A DNA stretch of 64,000 nucleotides from NCBI GenBank assembly GCA_018241665.1, contig JAFEDK010000003.1:16523-80522 (forward strand), in the 5' to 3' direction. The notes beneath the pieces are model-generated. The model saw only the letters and a list, made by a program, of their open reading frames with translations, was not told where the DNA came from and ran no database searches. A program made the position numbers and the translations under genes. Below, in pieces: positions 1 through 9,833 of the stretch. This DNA comes from Pseudomonadota bacterium. GTDB lineage: Bacteria; Pseudomonadota; Gammaproteobacteria; Burkholderiales; Rhodocyclaceae. Positions within the stretch are counted from its first letter, which is position 1. Every line of letters begins with the position of its first letter.

Positions 1-1038
<1,038 letters not shown>

Positions 1039-1142
1039 AGCACCTGAAGGAGCACCACCACCAGCGACAGAGAGAATCGTTGTGGAACCCGCGGCCTCCG
1101 CCATACCGGCTCCGGCCGCATCACTCAAGTAGGAGGAAAACC

Positions 1143-1502
1143 ATGGCACTCATCACCTTCACCAGCCCGATGCACAAGGACAAGACCGTCTACGCCGTGG
1201 CTGGCAGCCACAAGAAGACCGTCCTCGAACTGGCCAAGGAAAACCACGTCCCGATCGACTTCGGCTGTCAGAACGGCGAATGCGGCACCTGCCTGTGCAA
1301 GGTCACCAACATCACCAAGGGCGGCGTGGTCCACGCCGGCCCGCTGACCAACAGCGAGCGCAAGACCCTCAAGGAACTCGGCAAGCTGTCCGCCGATGAA
1401 GAAGCCAAGATGGACGTGGACGACTTCCCGACCCCGTGGCGCCTGGCCTGCCAGATGATCGTCCGCGACGAGGACGTCACCATCGAATATCCCAGCGCCT
1501 GA
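1143..1502 (+). CDS. FeSII (Shethna protein II)-like [2Fe-2S] ferredoxin
   Basis: This is a 119-residue [2Fe-2S] protein. I chose the start at 1143 because AGGAGG lies at 1131-1136, although the frame is open further upstream. Cluster ligands are Cys42, Cys47, Cys50 and Cys103, with an extra Cys52. An insertion of about 35 residues between the cluster loop and the last Cys contains the segment LTNSERKTLKELGKL. That insertion and the ending RLACQMIVRDEDVTIEY match my memory of Azotobacter FeSII, which binds nitrogenase reversibly under oxygen stress and locks it in an inactive protected complex. The neighbouring draG supports a nitrogenase-protection role. An ordinary ferredoxin is the alternative. 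Confidence 0.82.
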   Translation: MALITFTSPMHKDKTVYAVAGSHKKTVLELAKENHVPIDFGCQNGECGTCLCKVTNITKGGVVHAGPLTNSERKTLKELGKLSADEEAKMDVDDFPTPWRLACQMIVRDEDVTIEYPSA

Positions 1503-1518
1503 CCGCCGGCGGCCGGTG

Positions 1519-2493
1519 ATGCCAAGCTCCATGTCCGACCTGCACGCCGTGCTGGAGCCACCGGCCGCTGACTTCGCCGCCCGGGCAGAGGCCGCCTACC
1601 TGGGCCTTGCCCTGGGCGACGCGCTGGGCGCCACCGTCGAGTTCATGACGCCGCGGGAGATCCAGGCCCAGTACGGCTGCCACCGCACGATCCGTGGCGG
1701 CGGCTGGCTCAAGCTCAAATCCGGCGCGGTCACCGACGACACCACCATGGCGCTGGCCCTCGGCGACGCGATCCTGGCTGCCGGCGGCATCGACGCCCAC
1801 ACCATCGGCGAGGCCTTCGACGCCTGGATGCGCGCCAAGCCGGTGGACATCGGCAACACCGTGCGGCGCGGCATCATCGAATTCCGCCGCACCGGCCGGC
1901 TCGAAGCCCCGCCCAGCGAGCACGATGCCGGCAACGGCGCCTGCATGCGCGTGCTGCCGGTCACCCTGGCCACCCTCGGCCAGCCCGAGGACGCGGTGCG
2001 CACCGCCTGCCGCGTGCAGGCTCACCTGACCCACAACAATCCGCTTTCCGACGCCGGCACCGAGACCGTGACACTGATGGTCCAGGACGCGCTGCGGGGT
2101 GCCGACCTCGACACGCTGGTTCGCCGGCGTGTGCGCCCCCTGCTCGACGCCTTCCCGCTCTTCGACCCCGCCGGCAAGCGCGAGGAAAACCCGTCCGGCT
2201 TCATCAAGGACACCCTGCGCGCGGTCTTCCAGGCCCTGCTCGACACCGACAGCTTCGAGACCTGCCTGATCGACGTGGTCAACCGCGGTGGCGACGCCGA
2301 CACCACCGGCGCCATCGCCGGCATGCTGGCCGGCGCCCTGTACGGCCCCGCCAGCCTGCCCGAGCCCTGGCTGGCCGCCCTCGACCAGGATATTCGCCGC
2401 GCCTGCATGGCCCAGGCACGTGCTCTGCTATCCATCCCGTGGGGGCGAATTCATTCGCCCTCTGCGTGTGGCTCGACCGCCGCGGGCGAATGA
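1519..2493 (+). CDS. draG: ADP-ribosylglycohydrolase, dinitrogenase reductase-activating (DraG)
   Basis: This ADP-ribosylglycohydrolase family protein shows the two metal-binding blocks of the fold: VTDDTTMALALGD near the N-terminus and GGDADTTGAIAGMLAGALYG near the C-terminus. DraG removes ADP-ribose from the Arg of nitrogenase iron protein and reactivates it. The FeSII-like ferredoxin just upstream supports this specific assignment over a generic family member. No draT is visible in the window. Alternative starts are GTG 1516 and ATG 1531, and none has a good ribosome site. The last 17 or so codons and the TGA stop lie inside a palindromic repeat (2439-2505), so the C-terminal tail is repeat-encoded and not family sequence. 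Confidence 0.85.
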   Translation: MPSSMSDLHAVLEPPAADFAARAEAAYLGLALGDALGATVEFMTPREIQAQYGCHRTIRGGGWLKLKSGAVTDDTTMALALGDAILAAGGIDAHTIGEAFDAWMRAKPVDIGNTVRRGIIEFRRTGRLEAPPSEHDAGNGACMRVLPVTLATLGQPEDAVRTACRVQAHLTHNNPLSDAGTETVTLMVQDALRGADLDTLVRRRVRPLLDAFPLFDPAGKREENPSGFIKDTLRAVFQALLDTDSFETCLIDVVNRGGDADTTGAIAGMLAGALYGPASLPEPWLAALDQDIRRACMAQARALLSIPWGRIHSPSACGSTAAGE

Positions 2494-2505
2494 ATTCGCC
2501 CCCAC
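2439..2505. repeat. Palindromic element R1 (GTGGGGGCG type)
   Basis: Two 22-bp inverted arms (2439-2460 and 2484-2505) flank a 23-bp spacer. Each arm is itself a near palindrome, GGGCGAAT-NN-ATTCGCCC. The spacer resembles the reverse complement of the R2/R3/R5 spacers, so this copy is inverted relative to them. It overlaps the 3' end of draG. Confidence 0.95.
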
Positions 2506-2660
2506 AGAGTCCAGCCTCACAGAGCCCAGCCCCACAGGGGAATCGGACCTGCTTGCACCATCCTTCCCCAACGTCGCGGCCCCTACCAACTTGCAGCCCC
2601 CCCACCGATAAGCAGTAAAATCGCGGCCCGAAAGCCATCTGCGGGACCAACTACCCCGCC

Positions 2661-4274
2661 ATGACCGCCATGCTGCGACTCTCCGAACTCCGCCTCCCCC
2701 TCGACCATCCGGAAGAGGCCCTGCCCGCCGCCATCATCCAGCGCCTGGGCATCTCCGCCGACCAGCTCGTCAGCTTCAAGGTTTTCAAGCGCAGCTACGA
2801 CGCACGCAAGAACGTGCGCCTGTGCTTCATCTACATCATCGACCTGGAGGTGAAGAACGAGGCGGCGCTGCTGAAAAAATTCGCCGACGACCTCCACGTC
2901 AAGCCGGCACCGGACACCGAGTACCACTTCATCGGCAAGGCGCCGCCCAATTTCACGCAGCGCCCAATCGTCATCGGCTTCGGCCCCTGCGGCATCTTCG
3001 CGGCGCTGATCCTGGCCCAGATGGGCTTCAAGCCGATCGTGCTGGAACGCGGCAAGGCCGTGCGCGAGCGCACCCAGGACACCTGGGGCCTGTGGCGCAA
3101 GAACACCCTCAACCCGGAGTCGAACGTGCAGTTCGGCGAAGGCGGCGCCGGCACCTTCTCGGACGGCAAGCTGTACAGCCAGATCAAGGACCCGAAGCAC
3201 TATGGCCGCAAGGTGCTCACCGAGTTCGTCAAGGCCGGCGCGCCGGAGGAGATCCTCTACGTCTCCAAGCCCCACATCGGCACCTTCCGGCTGGTCGGCA
3301 TGGTGGAAGCCATGCGGGCCGAGATCACCGAGTTGGGCGGCGAGATCCGCTTCCAGCAGCGCGTCACCGACCTGATCGTCGAGGACGGCCAGGTGCGCGG
3401 CGTGCGCACCTCCACCGGTGACGAGCTGCGCAGCGACCACGTGGTGCTGGCCCTCGGCCACAGCGCCCGCGACACCTTCGAGATGCTCCACGAGCGGGGC
3501 GTCTTCATGGAGGCAAAATCCTTCTCGGTGGGCTTCCGCATCGAGCACCCCCAGTCGTTGATCGACAAGGCCCGCCTCGGCCCCCACGCCGGCCATCCGC
3601 TGCTCGGCGCCGCCGACTACAAGCTGGTGCACCACGCCTCCAACGGCCGCGCGGTGTACAGCTTCTGCATGTGCCCGGGCGGCACCGTGGTGGCCGCCAC
3701 GTCGGAGCCCAACCGCGTCGTCACCAACGGCATGAGCCAGTATTCGCGCAACGAGCGCAATGCCAACGCCGGCATCGTGGTCAGCATCGACCCGAAGGAC
3801 TACCCCGGCGGCCCGCTGGCCGGCATTGAATTCCAGCGCAAGCTGGAGAGCCATGCCTTCGTGCTCGGCGGCGGCACCTACGAAGCCCCGGCCCAGCTGG
3901 TCGGCGACTTCCTGCGCGGCAAGGCCTCCACCGCGCTGGGCGGCGTCGAGCCGTCCTACAAGCCTGGCGTGCATTTGTGCGATCTCGCCAGCGCGCTGCC
4001 CGACTACGCGATCACCGCGATGCGCGAGGCGATCCCGGCCTTCGACCGGCAGATCCGCGGCTTCAACATGTACGACGCGGTGCTCACCGGCGTCGAGACG
4101 CGCACCTCGTCGCCGCTGCGCATCACCCGTGGCGAGGACTTGCAGAGCCTCAACACCAAGGGCCTGTACCCGGCCGGCGAAGGCGCCGGCTACGCGGGCG
4201 GCATCCTGTCGGCCGGCGTGGACGGCATCAAGGTTGCCGAAGCCGTCGCCGCCAGCCTGCTCCAGCAGGGCTGA
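2661..4274 (+). CDS. NAD(P)/FAD-dependent dehydrogenase (COG2509-like)
   Basis: This 537-residue protein has an about 100-residue N-terminal region and then a Rossmann FAD-binding motif, G106-x-G108-xx-G111, followed by the strand ending in Glu of VLERGKAV. The segment QFGEGGAGTFSDGKLYS and the C-terminal block GLYPAGEGAGYAGGILSAGVDGI are features I associate with the uncharacterised FAD-dependent dehydrogenase family COG2509. Its substrate is not known to me. A second in-frame ATG at 2670 may be the true start, since relatives tend to begin near the LRLSELRLP segment. It is transcribed alone, after repeat R1, and converges on the porin gene. Confidence 0.85.
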   Translation: MTAMLRLSELRLPLDHPEEALPAAIIQRLGISADQLVSFKVFKRSYDARKNVRLCFIYIIDLEVKNEAALLKKFADDLHVKPAPDTEYHFIGKAPPNFTQRPIVIGFGPCGIFAALILAQMGFKPIVLERGKAVRERTQDTWGLWRKNTLNPESNVQFGEGGAGTFSDGKLYSQIKDPKHYGRKVLTEFVKAGAPEEILYVSKPHIGTFRLVGMVEAMRAEITELGGEIRFQQRVTDLIVEDGQVRGVRTSTGDELRSDHVVLALGHSARDTFEMLHERGVFMEAKSFSVGFRIEHPQSLIDKARLGPHAGHPLLGAADYKLVHHASNGRAVYSFCMCPGGTVVAATSEPNRVVTNGMSQYSRNERNANAGIVVSIDPKDYPGGPLAGIEFQRKLESHAFVLGGGTYEAPAQLVGDFLRGKASTALGGVEPSYKPGVHLCDLASALPDYAITAMREAIPAFDRQIRGFNMYDAVLTGVETRTSSPLRITRGEDLQSLNTKGLYPAGEGAGYAGGILSAGVDGIKVAEAVAASLLQQG

Positions 4275-4281
4275 AGCCGAA

Positions 4282-4309
4282 CGTGGCGGCGGCCCGCGCC
4301 GTCGCCACG
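4282..4309. terminator. Hairpin between convergent genes
   Basis: A GC-rich inverted repeat (CGTGGCG at 4282-4288 with CGCCACG at 4303-4309) sits in the 44-bp gap between the convergent FAD dehydrogenase and porin genes. It has no T-tract on either strand, so it may only protect 3' ends or assist termination. Confidence 0.4.
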
Positions 4310-4318
4310 CGACACCGC

Positions 4319-5677
4319 TCAGAAGCGATAGCGACCACCGAGCATCAGCGACTTCGGCGTGAAGTTGGCCGGCAGGTTGGTGTCCCCGTCGAAGCCCTGA
4401 CAGGTGCCGCCGGCGCACAGGGAGTTCTTGCCGCCGTTCTTGTTGCTGACCTGGGCGTAATACACGTACAGGTCGGTCTGCTTGTCGAGCGCGTACTCGT
4501 AGCCCAGGCCGTAGTGGTCCGAATCCCGGTCGGTGCTCATGCGGTCGTCCAGGTGGCTATACACCGCCCGGAAGGTATGCACGTCGCGGAAAGGCACCGA
4601 AGCCCCCAGCCACCACACGCGGCGGTCGAGCTTCTTGCCGACACCGTCCTGCTTGTCCTCGCCGATCAGGTACTGGGCATAGACCTTGGCCACCTTGAAG
4701 TCGTAGGTGGCGGCCAGGTTGCGCGCGGTGCGGCGGACGTCCTCCGTGGCCGGCGCGGTCACCGTGCCCTGGCGCAGGAAGTTCAGGTAGCCGGCGCCGA
4801 CGAACAGATCGCCGTTCTTGTAGGTGAGCGTCGCGCTGCCGCCCTTGCCCTCGTCCTTCGGGCCGGTGCTGGTGGCGGAGCCGGTCACGCCGACATTGCT
4901 GCGGCTGTTGTTCTCCATCCCCGCCGAGTAGGCCACGTTGGCCTGGAAACCGCCAAACACCGGCGACGCGTAGAACACGCCGTTGTCGAAGCGGCTGGCC
5001 GCCGCGCTGGACCACAGGCGGAAGGCCGTCGCCCCGCCGATGGTGAACGGATCCGAGGTGCTGGTGATCGAGTAGATCGGCGCGTAGTCGCGGCCGAAGC
5101 GGATATCGCCGTAGCGCCCACGCAGGCCGACGAAGGTGTTGCGCGAGAAGATCGCCACGCCGGTGGTGTTGGGTGCCGACGAGGACGCCGCGCCCTGGCC
5201 CGGATTGCTGATGTTGCTGGAGTGGCCGGTGTTCTGCCCGTTGTCGAAGGAAATCCCCGCCTCGAGCTGGAAATAGGCCTGCAGGTCTTCGCCGAAGTTG
5301 CGCTCGCCCTTGAAGCCCAGCCGGCTGGCCGAGCCCAAGCCGCTCTGCACGCGAACCTTGTGCCCCTGGCCGTAATCCCCGTATTCGACGCCGGCATCCG
5401 CGATACCGTAGATCGTCAGCCCGGACGGCATCGACAACCCCTTCGAGGCCGGCGCCTGCGCAGCGGCGCTCTGCTCGACCTTGGCCACCACCTTGGCGGT
5501 CTCGGCCTGCGCTGCGCTGGCGGCGGCCAGCTTCTTTTCCAGCTCCTCCAGGCGGCTGCGCTGGGCGGCCAGCTCGGCGCGCAGCTCGTCGGTGACATCG
5601 GCCATCGCGGGGGTGGCGGCAGCGGCAAGCGCCATCAGGCTGGCCGTCACGGCCAGGGACGCGGGAGTGTGTCTCAT
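4319..5677 (-). CDS. Gram-negative trimeric porin
   Basis: This 452-residue outer-membrane protein has a clear signal peptide (cleavage after about residue 26, TPAMA). A short heptad-like coiled-coil region (ELRAELAAQRSRLEELEKKL) follows, then a beta-barrel with the betaproteobacterial porin segments TIYGIADAGVEYG, SRLGFKGERNFGEDLQAYFQLE and a terminal Tyr-Arg-Phe. Such porins let small, often anionic solutes diffuse into the periplasm. A two-site direct repeat 83 bp upstream of its ATG recurs upstream of the ABC binding-protein gene at 9834-10940. This suggests the porin feeds that transporter and shares its regulator. A ribosome site AAGGAAG precedes the ATG. Confidence 0.92.
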   Translation of the reverse strand: MRHTPASLAVTASLMALAAAATPAMADVTDELRAELAAQRSRLEELEKKLAAASAAQAETAKVVAKVEQSAAAQAPASKGLSMPSGLTIYGIADAGVEYGDYGQGHKVRVQSGLGSASRLGFKGERNFGEDLQAYFQLEAGISFDNGQNTGHSSNISNPGQGAASSSAPNTTGVAIFSRNTFVGLRGRYGDIRFGRDYAPIYSITSTSDPFTIGGATAFRLWSSAAASRFDNGVFYASPVFGGFQANVAYSAGMENNSRSNVGVTGSATSTGPKDEGKGGSATLTYKNGDLFVGAGYLNFLRQGTVTAPATEDVRRTARNLAATYDFKVAKVYAQYLIGEDKQDGVGKKLDRRVWWLGASVPFRDVHTFRAVYSHLDDRMSTDRDSDHYGLGYEYALDKQTDLYVYYAQVSNKNGGKNSLCAGGTCQGFDGDTNLPANFTPKSLMLGGRYRF

Positions 5678-5755
5678 CTCTACCTTCCTTGTTTTATGTG
5701 TGGGTCGCCCGCCCCGGCCAACGGCCGGTTGCGGGCAGAACGGATTTCAGCCAAA

Positions 5756-5780
5756 TCAGCTTTCGATCCGCTTTCGATGA
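5756..5780 (-). promoter_or_regulatory. Candidate TctD-like operator upstream of porin
   Basis: On the plus strand CTTTCGAT occurs at 5760-5767 and again at 5771-5778, start to start 11 bp. On the coding strand of the porin it reads ATCGAAAGCGGATCGAAAG. Tandem half-sites one helical turn apart are typical of OmpR-family regulators. A near copy in the same orientation lies upstream of the ABC binding-protein gene (11037-11055). Binding by the regulator at 11110 is inferred. Confidence 0.5.
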
Positions 5781-5792
5781 AGGTCAGGGGTG

Positions 5793-6854
5793 CTATCGGG
5801 GCAGCGCGGCGAAGCGCAGGAAGAAACCGCACACCTTCGGCGCGCAGACGGTGATCAGCACCACGCGCAGCACGTGGGTGGCGGTGATCAGCGGCACGCC
5901 CAGGTGCAACACCTTGGCGGTGACGCACATCTCGGCCATGCCACCGGGCGAGGCGGCCAGCAGCAACGACGGCAGGGACACCGCGCCGCAAGCCGCCAGC
6001 GCGAGCACGAAGAGGCCCGACAGCAGCAGCGCCAGCAACGTGCTCGCCGCCGACACCGCCAGGAAACGCGGCGCGGCACGGAAAAACTCCGGGGAGAAAC
6101 GCCCGCCCAGGGCCACGCCGAGGAGCAGCTGGCCGCCGCCTACCAGCCAGCCCGGCAGCGCCGACAGCGGCACCTGCGCGGCGGTCAGCGCGGCGATGCA
6201 GGCCAGCGGCCCGAGCACCCAGGCATTGGCAATACGCAGGGCGCGGAACACCCCGACGCCCAGCAGCGAGGCCGCCACCAGCAGGGGAAAGCGCCCCCAC
6301 TCCACCGTCAGCAGGGCCGGCACGTAGCTGTCGTGTCCCTGTCCGCCCCAGTGGTAAAGGATGAAGGGCACCACCGACACCACCATCATCACGCGCAGCG
6401 CGTGGGCCGCCGCCACCCGGTCGGGCGCGCCACCCTGGCGCTCGGCCAGCACCACCATCTCGGACGCGCCGCCCGGCAGCCCGGCGAAGAAGGCGGTGGC
6501 CGGGCTGACGCCGGCCCAGCGGTGGATCAGCCACGCGCTGACCATCCCGATGCCCACCGCGCTGCCGGCCATCAGGCCGATCAACAGCAGGTTCTCGGCG
6601 AGATGGGCGAGGACCAGCGGTGTGAAGTACAGCCCCAGCGCCGTGCCGATGGCCCACTGGCCGGCCTGGCGGCCGCCGGGCGGACCCTCGATCATCCAGC
6701 CGGCAATGCGCGCCAGCGCCACGCTGAACAAGGGGCCGATCATCCACGGCAAGGGCACATGCAGCGCCTGGGCCAGCGCGCCGGCACAGGCGGCCAGCCC
6801 GAGGGCCGGCAGGACCCGGCCCCAGCGCAAAGTGAAACGAAAGTCGGGAGACAT
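5793..6854 (-). CDS. AbrB-family (COG3180) integral membrane protein
   Basis: This is a 353-residue polytopic membrane protein, counted from the ATG at 6854 (MSPDFRF). The frame is open further upstream, but there it would run into the transporter terminator. Hydrophobic helices with the internally duplicated GLPGGASEMV/SPGGMAEM motifs are characteristic of the AbrB duplication family. That family is unrelated in function to the Bacillus DNA-binding AbrB, and its members are often misnamed as regulators or ammonia monooxygenase. Function is unknown. It lies between the ABC transporter genes and the porin on the same strand, so a role in export or homeostasis of the same solute is possible but unproven. 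Confidence 0.8.
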   Translation of the reverse strand: MSPDFRFTLRWGRVLPALGLAACAGALAQALHVPLPWMIGPLFSVALARIAGWMIEGPPGGRQAGQWAIGTALGLYFTPLVLAHLAENLLLIGLMAGSAVGIGMVSAWLIHRWAGVSPATAFFAGLPGGASEMVVLAERQGGAPDRVAAAHALRVMMVVSVVPFILYHWGGQGHDSYVPALLTVEWGRFPLLVAASLLGVGVFRALRIANAWVLGPLACIAALTAAQVPLSALPGWLVGGGQLLLGVALGGRFSPEFFRAAPRFLAVSAASTLLALLLSGLFVLALAACGAVSLPSLLLAASPGGMAEMCVTAKVLHLGVPLITATHVLRVVLITVCAPKVCGFFLRFAALPR

Positions 6855-6910
6855 GCTGGGCAATCCACGCAAGGGAGCGGGACGGCAGCGACGCGCCCTG
6901 CCCGCTCCAT

Positions 6911-6957
6911 GAAAAAAAGAAACCCCGCCACCTCCCGCTGGGGAAGCATGACGGGGT
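6911..6957 (-). terminator. Rho-independent terminator of the ABC transporter operon
   Basis: Read on the minus strand, ACCCCG (plus 6957-6952) pairs with CGGGGT (plus 6927-6922) around a long loop. A T-rich tract follows at plus 6918-6912. It lies about 65 bp past the stop of the ATP-binding subunit and separates that operon from the AbrB-family gene. Confidence 0.6.
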
Positions 6958-7021
6958 GGAAAGCCCGGCGCCACGGGACCACTGGCGCCGGAAACAGGGA
7001 CGGTTCAGCGCATCGGCGGCG

Positions 7022-8089
7022 TCAGAAGACCCACACGGCGTCCGGCGGAAACTCCAGCCAGCGGCGCCCGCTGGCTTCCTGCCGGCTGCCCCAGGCGCGC
7101 AGCAGCGCGCTGCCGGCGTGGAAGACGTACTCGAAACGGTCGCCGAGGAACATGGACGTCGCCAGGTCGATGCTGACCCGGTGCTCGGCCGGCCCTTCGG
7201 CCAGGCGCACCTGCTCGACGCGCACCACCACCGACACCTCCTGGCCGACCGCCGCGTCGTTGCGGCGCTGGCCCCACAGGCGCAGCCCTTCGCCGACCTC
7301 GACGCAGGCCTCGCCACCACGGATCTCGGCGACACGCCCCTTGAGGATGTTGTTGCTGCCCATGAAGTCGGCGACGAACAGGGTCTTCGGTTGGCTGTAC
7401 ATCTCCTGCGGCGTGCCTTGCTGTTCGATGACCCCGCCATTGAGGAGCAGGATGCGGTCGGACATGGCCATCGCCTCGGACTGGTCGTGGGTCACCACCA
7501 GCGCCGACAGCTGCATTTCGACGATCAGGTTGCGCAGCCAGGCGCGGGCTTCCTCGCGCATCTTGGCGTCCAGGTTGGACAAGGGTTCGTCGAGCAGGAT
7601 GACCGGCGGGTTGTAGACCAGCGCCCGGGCGATCGACACGCGCTGCTGCTGGCCGCCCGACAGCTGGTGCGGGTAGCGCTCGGCCAGGTGGGCCAGGCCC
7701 AGGTTCTTCAGCGCCGCCTGCACCCGCTCGGCGATCTCCGCGGTGCCGACCTTGCGCAGCTTGAGCGGGTAGGCCACGTTGTCGAAGACGGTCTTGTGCG
7801 GCCACAGGGCGTAGGACTGGAAGACCAGCCCGAGGTCGCGCTTCTCGGCCGGCACGTCGATGCCTGCCGCGCCGTCGTAGATGGTCCGCCCGGCGATCTT
7901 GACGCGCCCTTCATGCGGTTGTTCGAGGCCGGCGACGGCCCGCAGCAGGGTCGTCTTGCCGCTGCCCGAGGGCCCCAGCAGGGACACCACTTCGCCGCGC
8001 CGCAGCTGCATCGAGACGCCCTTCAGGATCGGGTTGCTGCCGTAGGACAGGGCGAGGTCGTCGACGGTCAGGATGGTCTTGTCAGTCAT
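7022..8089 (-). CDS. ABC transporter ATP-binding subunit (FbpC/PotA type)
   Basis: This 355-residue ATPase has Walker [10 protein letters not shown] (residues 39-47), the signature LSGGQQQR near residue 144, Walker B VILLDEP and the switch His in [11 protein letters not shown]-terminal TOBE-like regulatory region of about 110 residues follows. It energises solute import by the adjacent permease. Its start overlaps the permease stop by 8 bp, and it is the last gene of the binding-protein/permease/ATPase operon. The family includes ferric iron, spermidine and phosphonate importers, so the substrate cannot be read from this subunit. Confidence 0.93.
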   Translation of the reverse strand: MTDKTILTVDDLALSYGSNPILKGVSMQLRRGEVVSLLGPSGSGKTTLLRAVAGLEQPHEGRVKIAGRTIYDGAAGIDVPAEKRDLGLVFQSYALWPHKTVFDNVAYPLKLRKVGTAEIAERVQAALKNLGLAHLAERYPHQLSGGQQQRVSIARALVYNPPVILLDEPLSNLDAKMREEARAWLRNLIVEMQLSALVVTHDQSEAMAMSDRILLLNGGVIEQQGTPQEMYSQPKTLFVADFMGSNNILKGRVAEIRGGEACVEVGEGLRLWGQRRNDAAVGQEVSVVVRVEQVRLAEGPAEHRVSIDLATSMFLGDRFEYVFHAGSALLRAWGSRQEASGRRWLEFPPDAVWVF

Positions 8090-9761
8090 GAAGTTTCACT
8101 CCGAAACGCAGCGCCAGCGCCAGGCCGCAGCCCACCAGCAGCATGTTGATCAGGGACAGGGCGGCGACCACGTCGACCGCGCCGGAGGCCCACAGGGACA
8201 CGATTTGCGCACCGATCACCTCGGTGCCGGGCGACAGCAGATAGACGCCGGTGGAATACTCCCGCTCGAAGATCATGAAGATCAGCAGCCAGGAGCCGAG
8301 CAGGCCGTTGCGGATCAGCGGCACCGTGATGTCGCGGGACACCCGCGCGCGGGACGCACCGACCAACCGGCCGGCCTCTTCCAGCTCGGGGCCGACCTGC
8401 ATCAGCGCGCTCTGGATCAGGCGCATGCCGTAGGCCAGCCAGACCACCGCGTAGGCGAACCACACGCTGAACAGCGTCGAGCGCAGCGGCGCCAGGAAGG
8501 GCACGAAGAGGAACACCCAGAACACCGCCAGGCCGGCCATCAGGCCCGGAATGGCCCGCGGCGTGAGCACCACGTAATCGACGAAGCGCGACAGGCCGTC
8601 CGGCTTGCGGTGGGTGGCCAGGCCGATCAGCAGGTAGCCGACCACCGCCACCGCGCCGCCAAGGGTGCCGATCAGCACCGAGTTGAGGATGGAGCGGATC
8701 ATCGTGTCCTCCTCAAACACCGCCCGGAAGTGGTCCAGGGTCAGCACTTCGAGCAGGTTGATGCCGGCACCCCAGCTGCTCACCACCGAGCGCAGCGCCA
8801 CGCCGGCCACCGGCACGACGATGGTCAGCAGCAGCCACAAGCCGATCAGCGCCAGCGCCACCCACTTCCAGCCGCCCAGGGCCAGGCGCCGCTGGCGTGC
8901 CGACTTGCCCTTCACGGCGACGAAGCGCTGGGCCGACTTGAGCAGCACCCGCTGCAGCAGCACCAGCGGGAAGGTCACCGCGATGATGCAGGTCGCCACC
9001 GCCGCCATCAGGTGATAAGACGGCGTGCCGAGCTTGTTGGTGAGCTTGTAGAGGTAGGTGGTCAGCACCAGGTGGCCTTCCGGATCGCCGAGGATCAGCG
9101 GCAGGCCGAAGATCTCGAAGCCCAGGAAGAAGACCAGCACACCCACATAGAGCAGCGCCGGCGAGACCATCGGAATGGATACGTCGCGGGCCACGCGGAA
9201 CGGGCTGGCACCGCTCAGCCGCGCCGCCTCCTCCACGTCAGAGCCGAGATTGCGCAGCGCCGACGAGGAGTACAGGTACACGTGGGGCACGTGGGTCAGG
9301 CCGGCGATCAGCACGATGGAGGTCATCGAGTAGATGTTCCACGGCACGCTGCCAAAGATCTGCTCGAACCACACCGAGAAGAAGCCCACCGGCCCCAGCG
9401 ACACCACGTAGCCGAAGCCGAGCACCACCGGCGAGACGAAGATCGGGATGAGGATCGGCGTCTCCAGCCAGCGCCGGCCGGGCAGGTCGGTGCGCACCAT
9501 GATGAAGGCCAGGATGGCTCCGAGCGGGATGGCGATGACGCTCATGCCAACGGCGATGACCAGGGTGTTCTTGGTCGCCGACCAGAAGTCCGGATCGTCG
9601 AAGATGAACGCGAAGGCCTCCAGGCTGAGGCGGGCTGCCGGCATGAAGAACGGCCCCGACAGCACGCTCTGGTAGAACACCAGGCCGAGGGGAAAGAAGA
9701 CGGACAGGGCGAGCGCAGCCACCACTGCCCGCCTGGGCAATGTCTGAAACATGGGAGTCAC
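8082..9761 (-). CDS. ABC transporter permease, fused double domain (FbpB type)
   Basis: This 559-residue integral membrane protein contains two tandem permease halves. Each has about six hydrophobic helices and an ATPase-docking EAA loop: EEAARLSGASPFRVARD near residue 190 and EEAGRLVGASRARVSRD near residue 465. Fusion of both halves is the usual form in FbpB-like importers. It lies between the periplasmic binding protein (72 bp upstream) and the ATPase (8 bp overlap), so the three form a complete import system in the inner membrane. Confidence 0.92.
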   Translation of the reverse strand: MTPMFQTLPRRAVVAALALSVFFPLGLVFYQSVLSGPFFMPAARLSLEAFAFIFDDPDFWSATKNTLVIAVGMSVIAIPLGAILAFIMVRTDLPGRRWLETPILIPIFVSPVVLGFGYVVSLGPVGFFSVWFEQIFGSVPWNIYSMTSIVLIAGLTHVPHVYLYSSSALRNLGSDVEEAARLSGASPFRVARDVSIPMVSPALLYVGVLVFFLGFEIFGLPLILGDPEGHLVLTTYLYKLTNKLGTPSYHLMAAVATCIIAVTFPLVLLQRVLLKSAQRFVAVKGKSARQRRLALGGWKWVALALIGLWLLLTIVVPVAGVALRSVVSSWGAGINLLEVLTLDHFRAVFEEDTMIRSILNSVLIGTLGGAVAVVGYLLIGLATHRKPDGLSRFVDYVVLTPRAIPGLMAGLAVFWVFLFVPFLAPLRSTLFSVWFAYAVVWLAYGMRLIQSALMQVGPELEEAGRLVGASRARVSRDITVPLIRNGLLGSWLLIFMIFEREYSTGVYLLSPGTEVIGAQIVSLWASGAVDVVAALSLINMLLVGCGLALALRFGVKLHD

Positions 9762-9833
9762 CGATGGGTTGGCGTGGATCGGGACGCCGGCCGCGGCATC
9801 AGGCCGGGCCGGCGGCGGAACCGGGAGGCCCGC

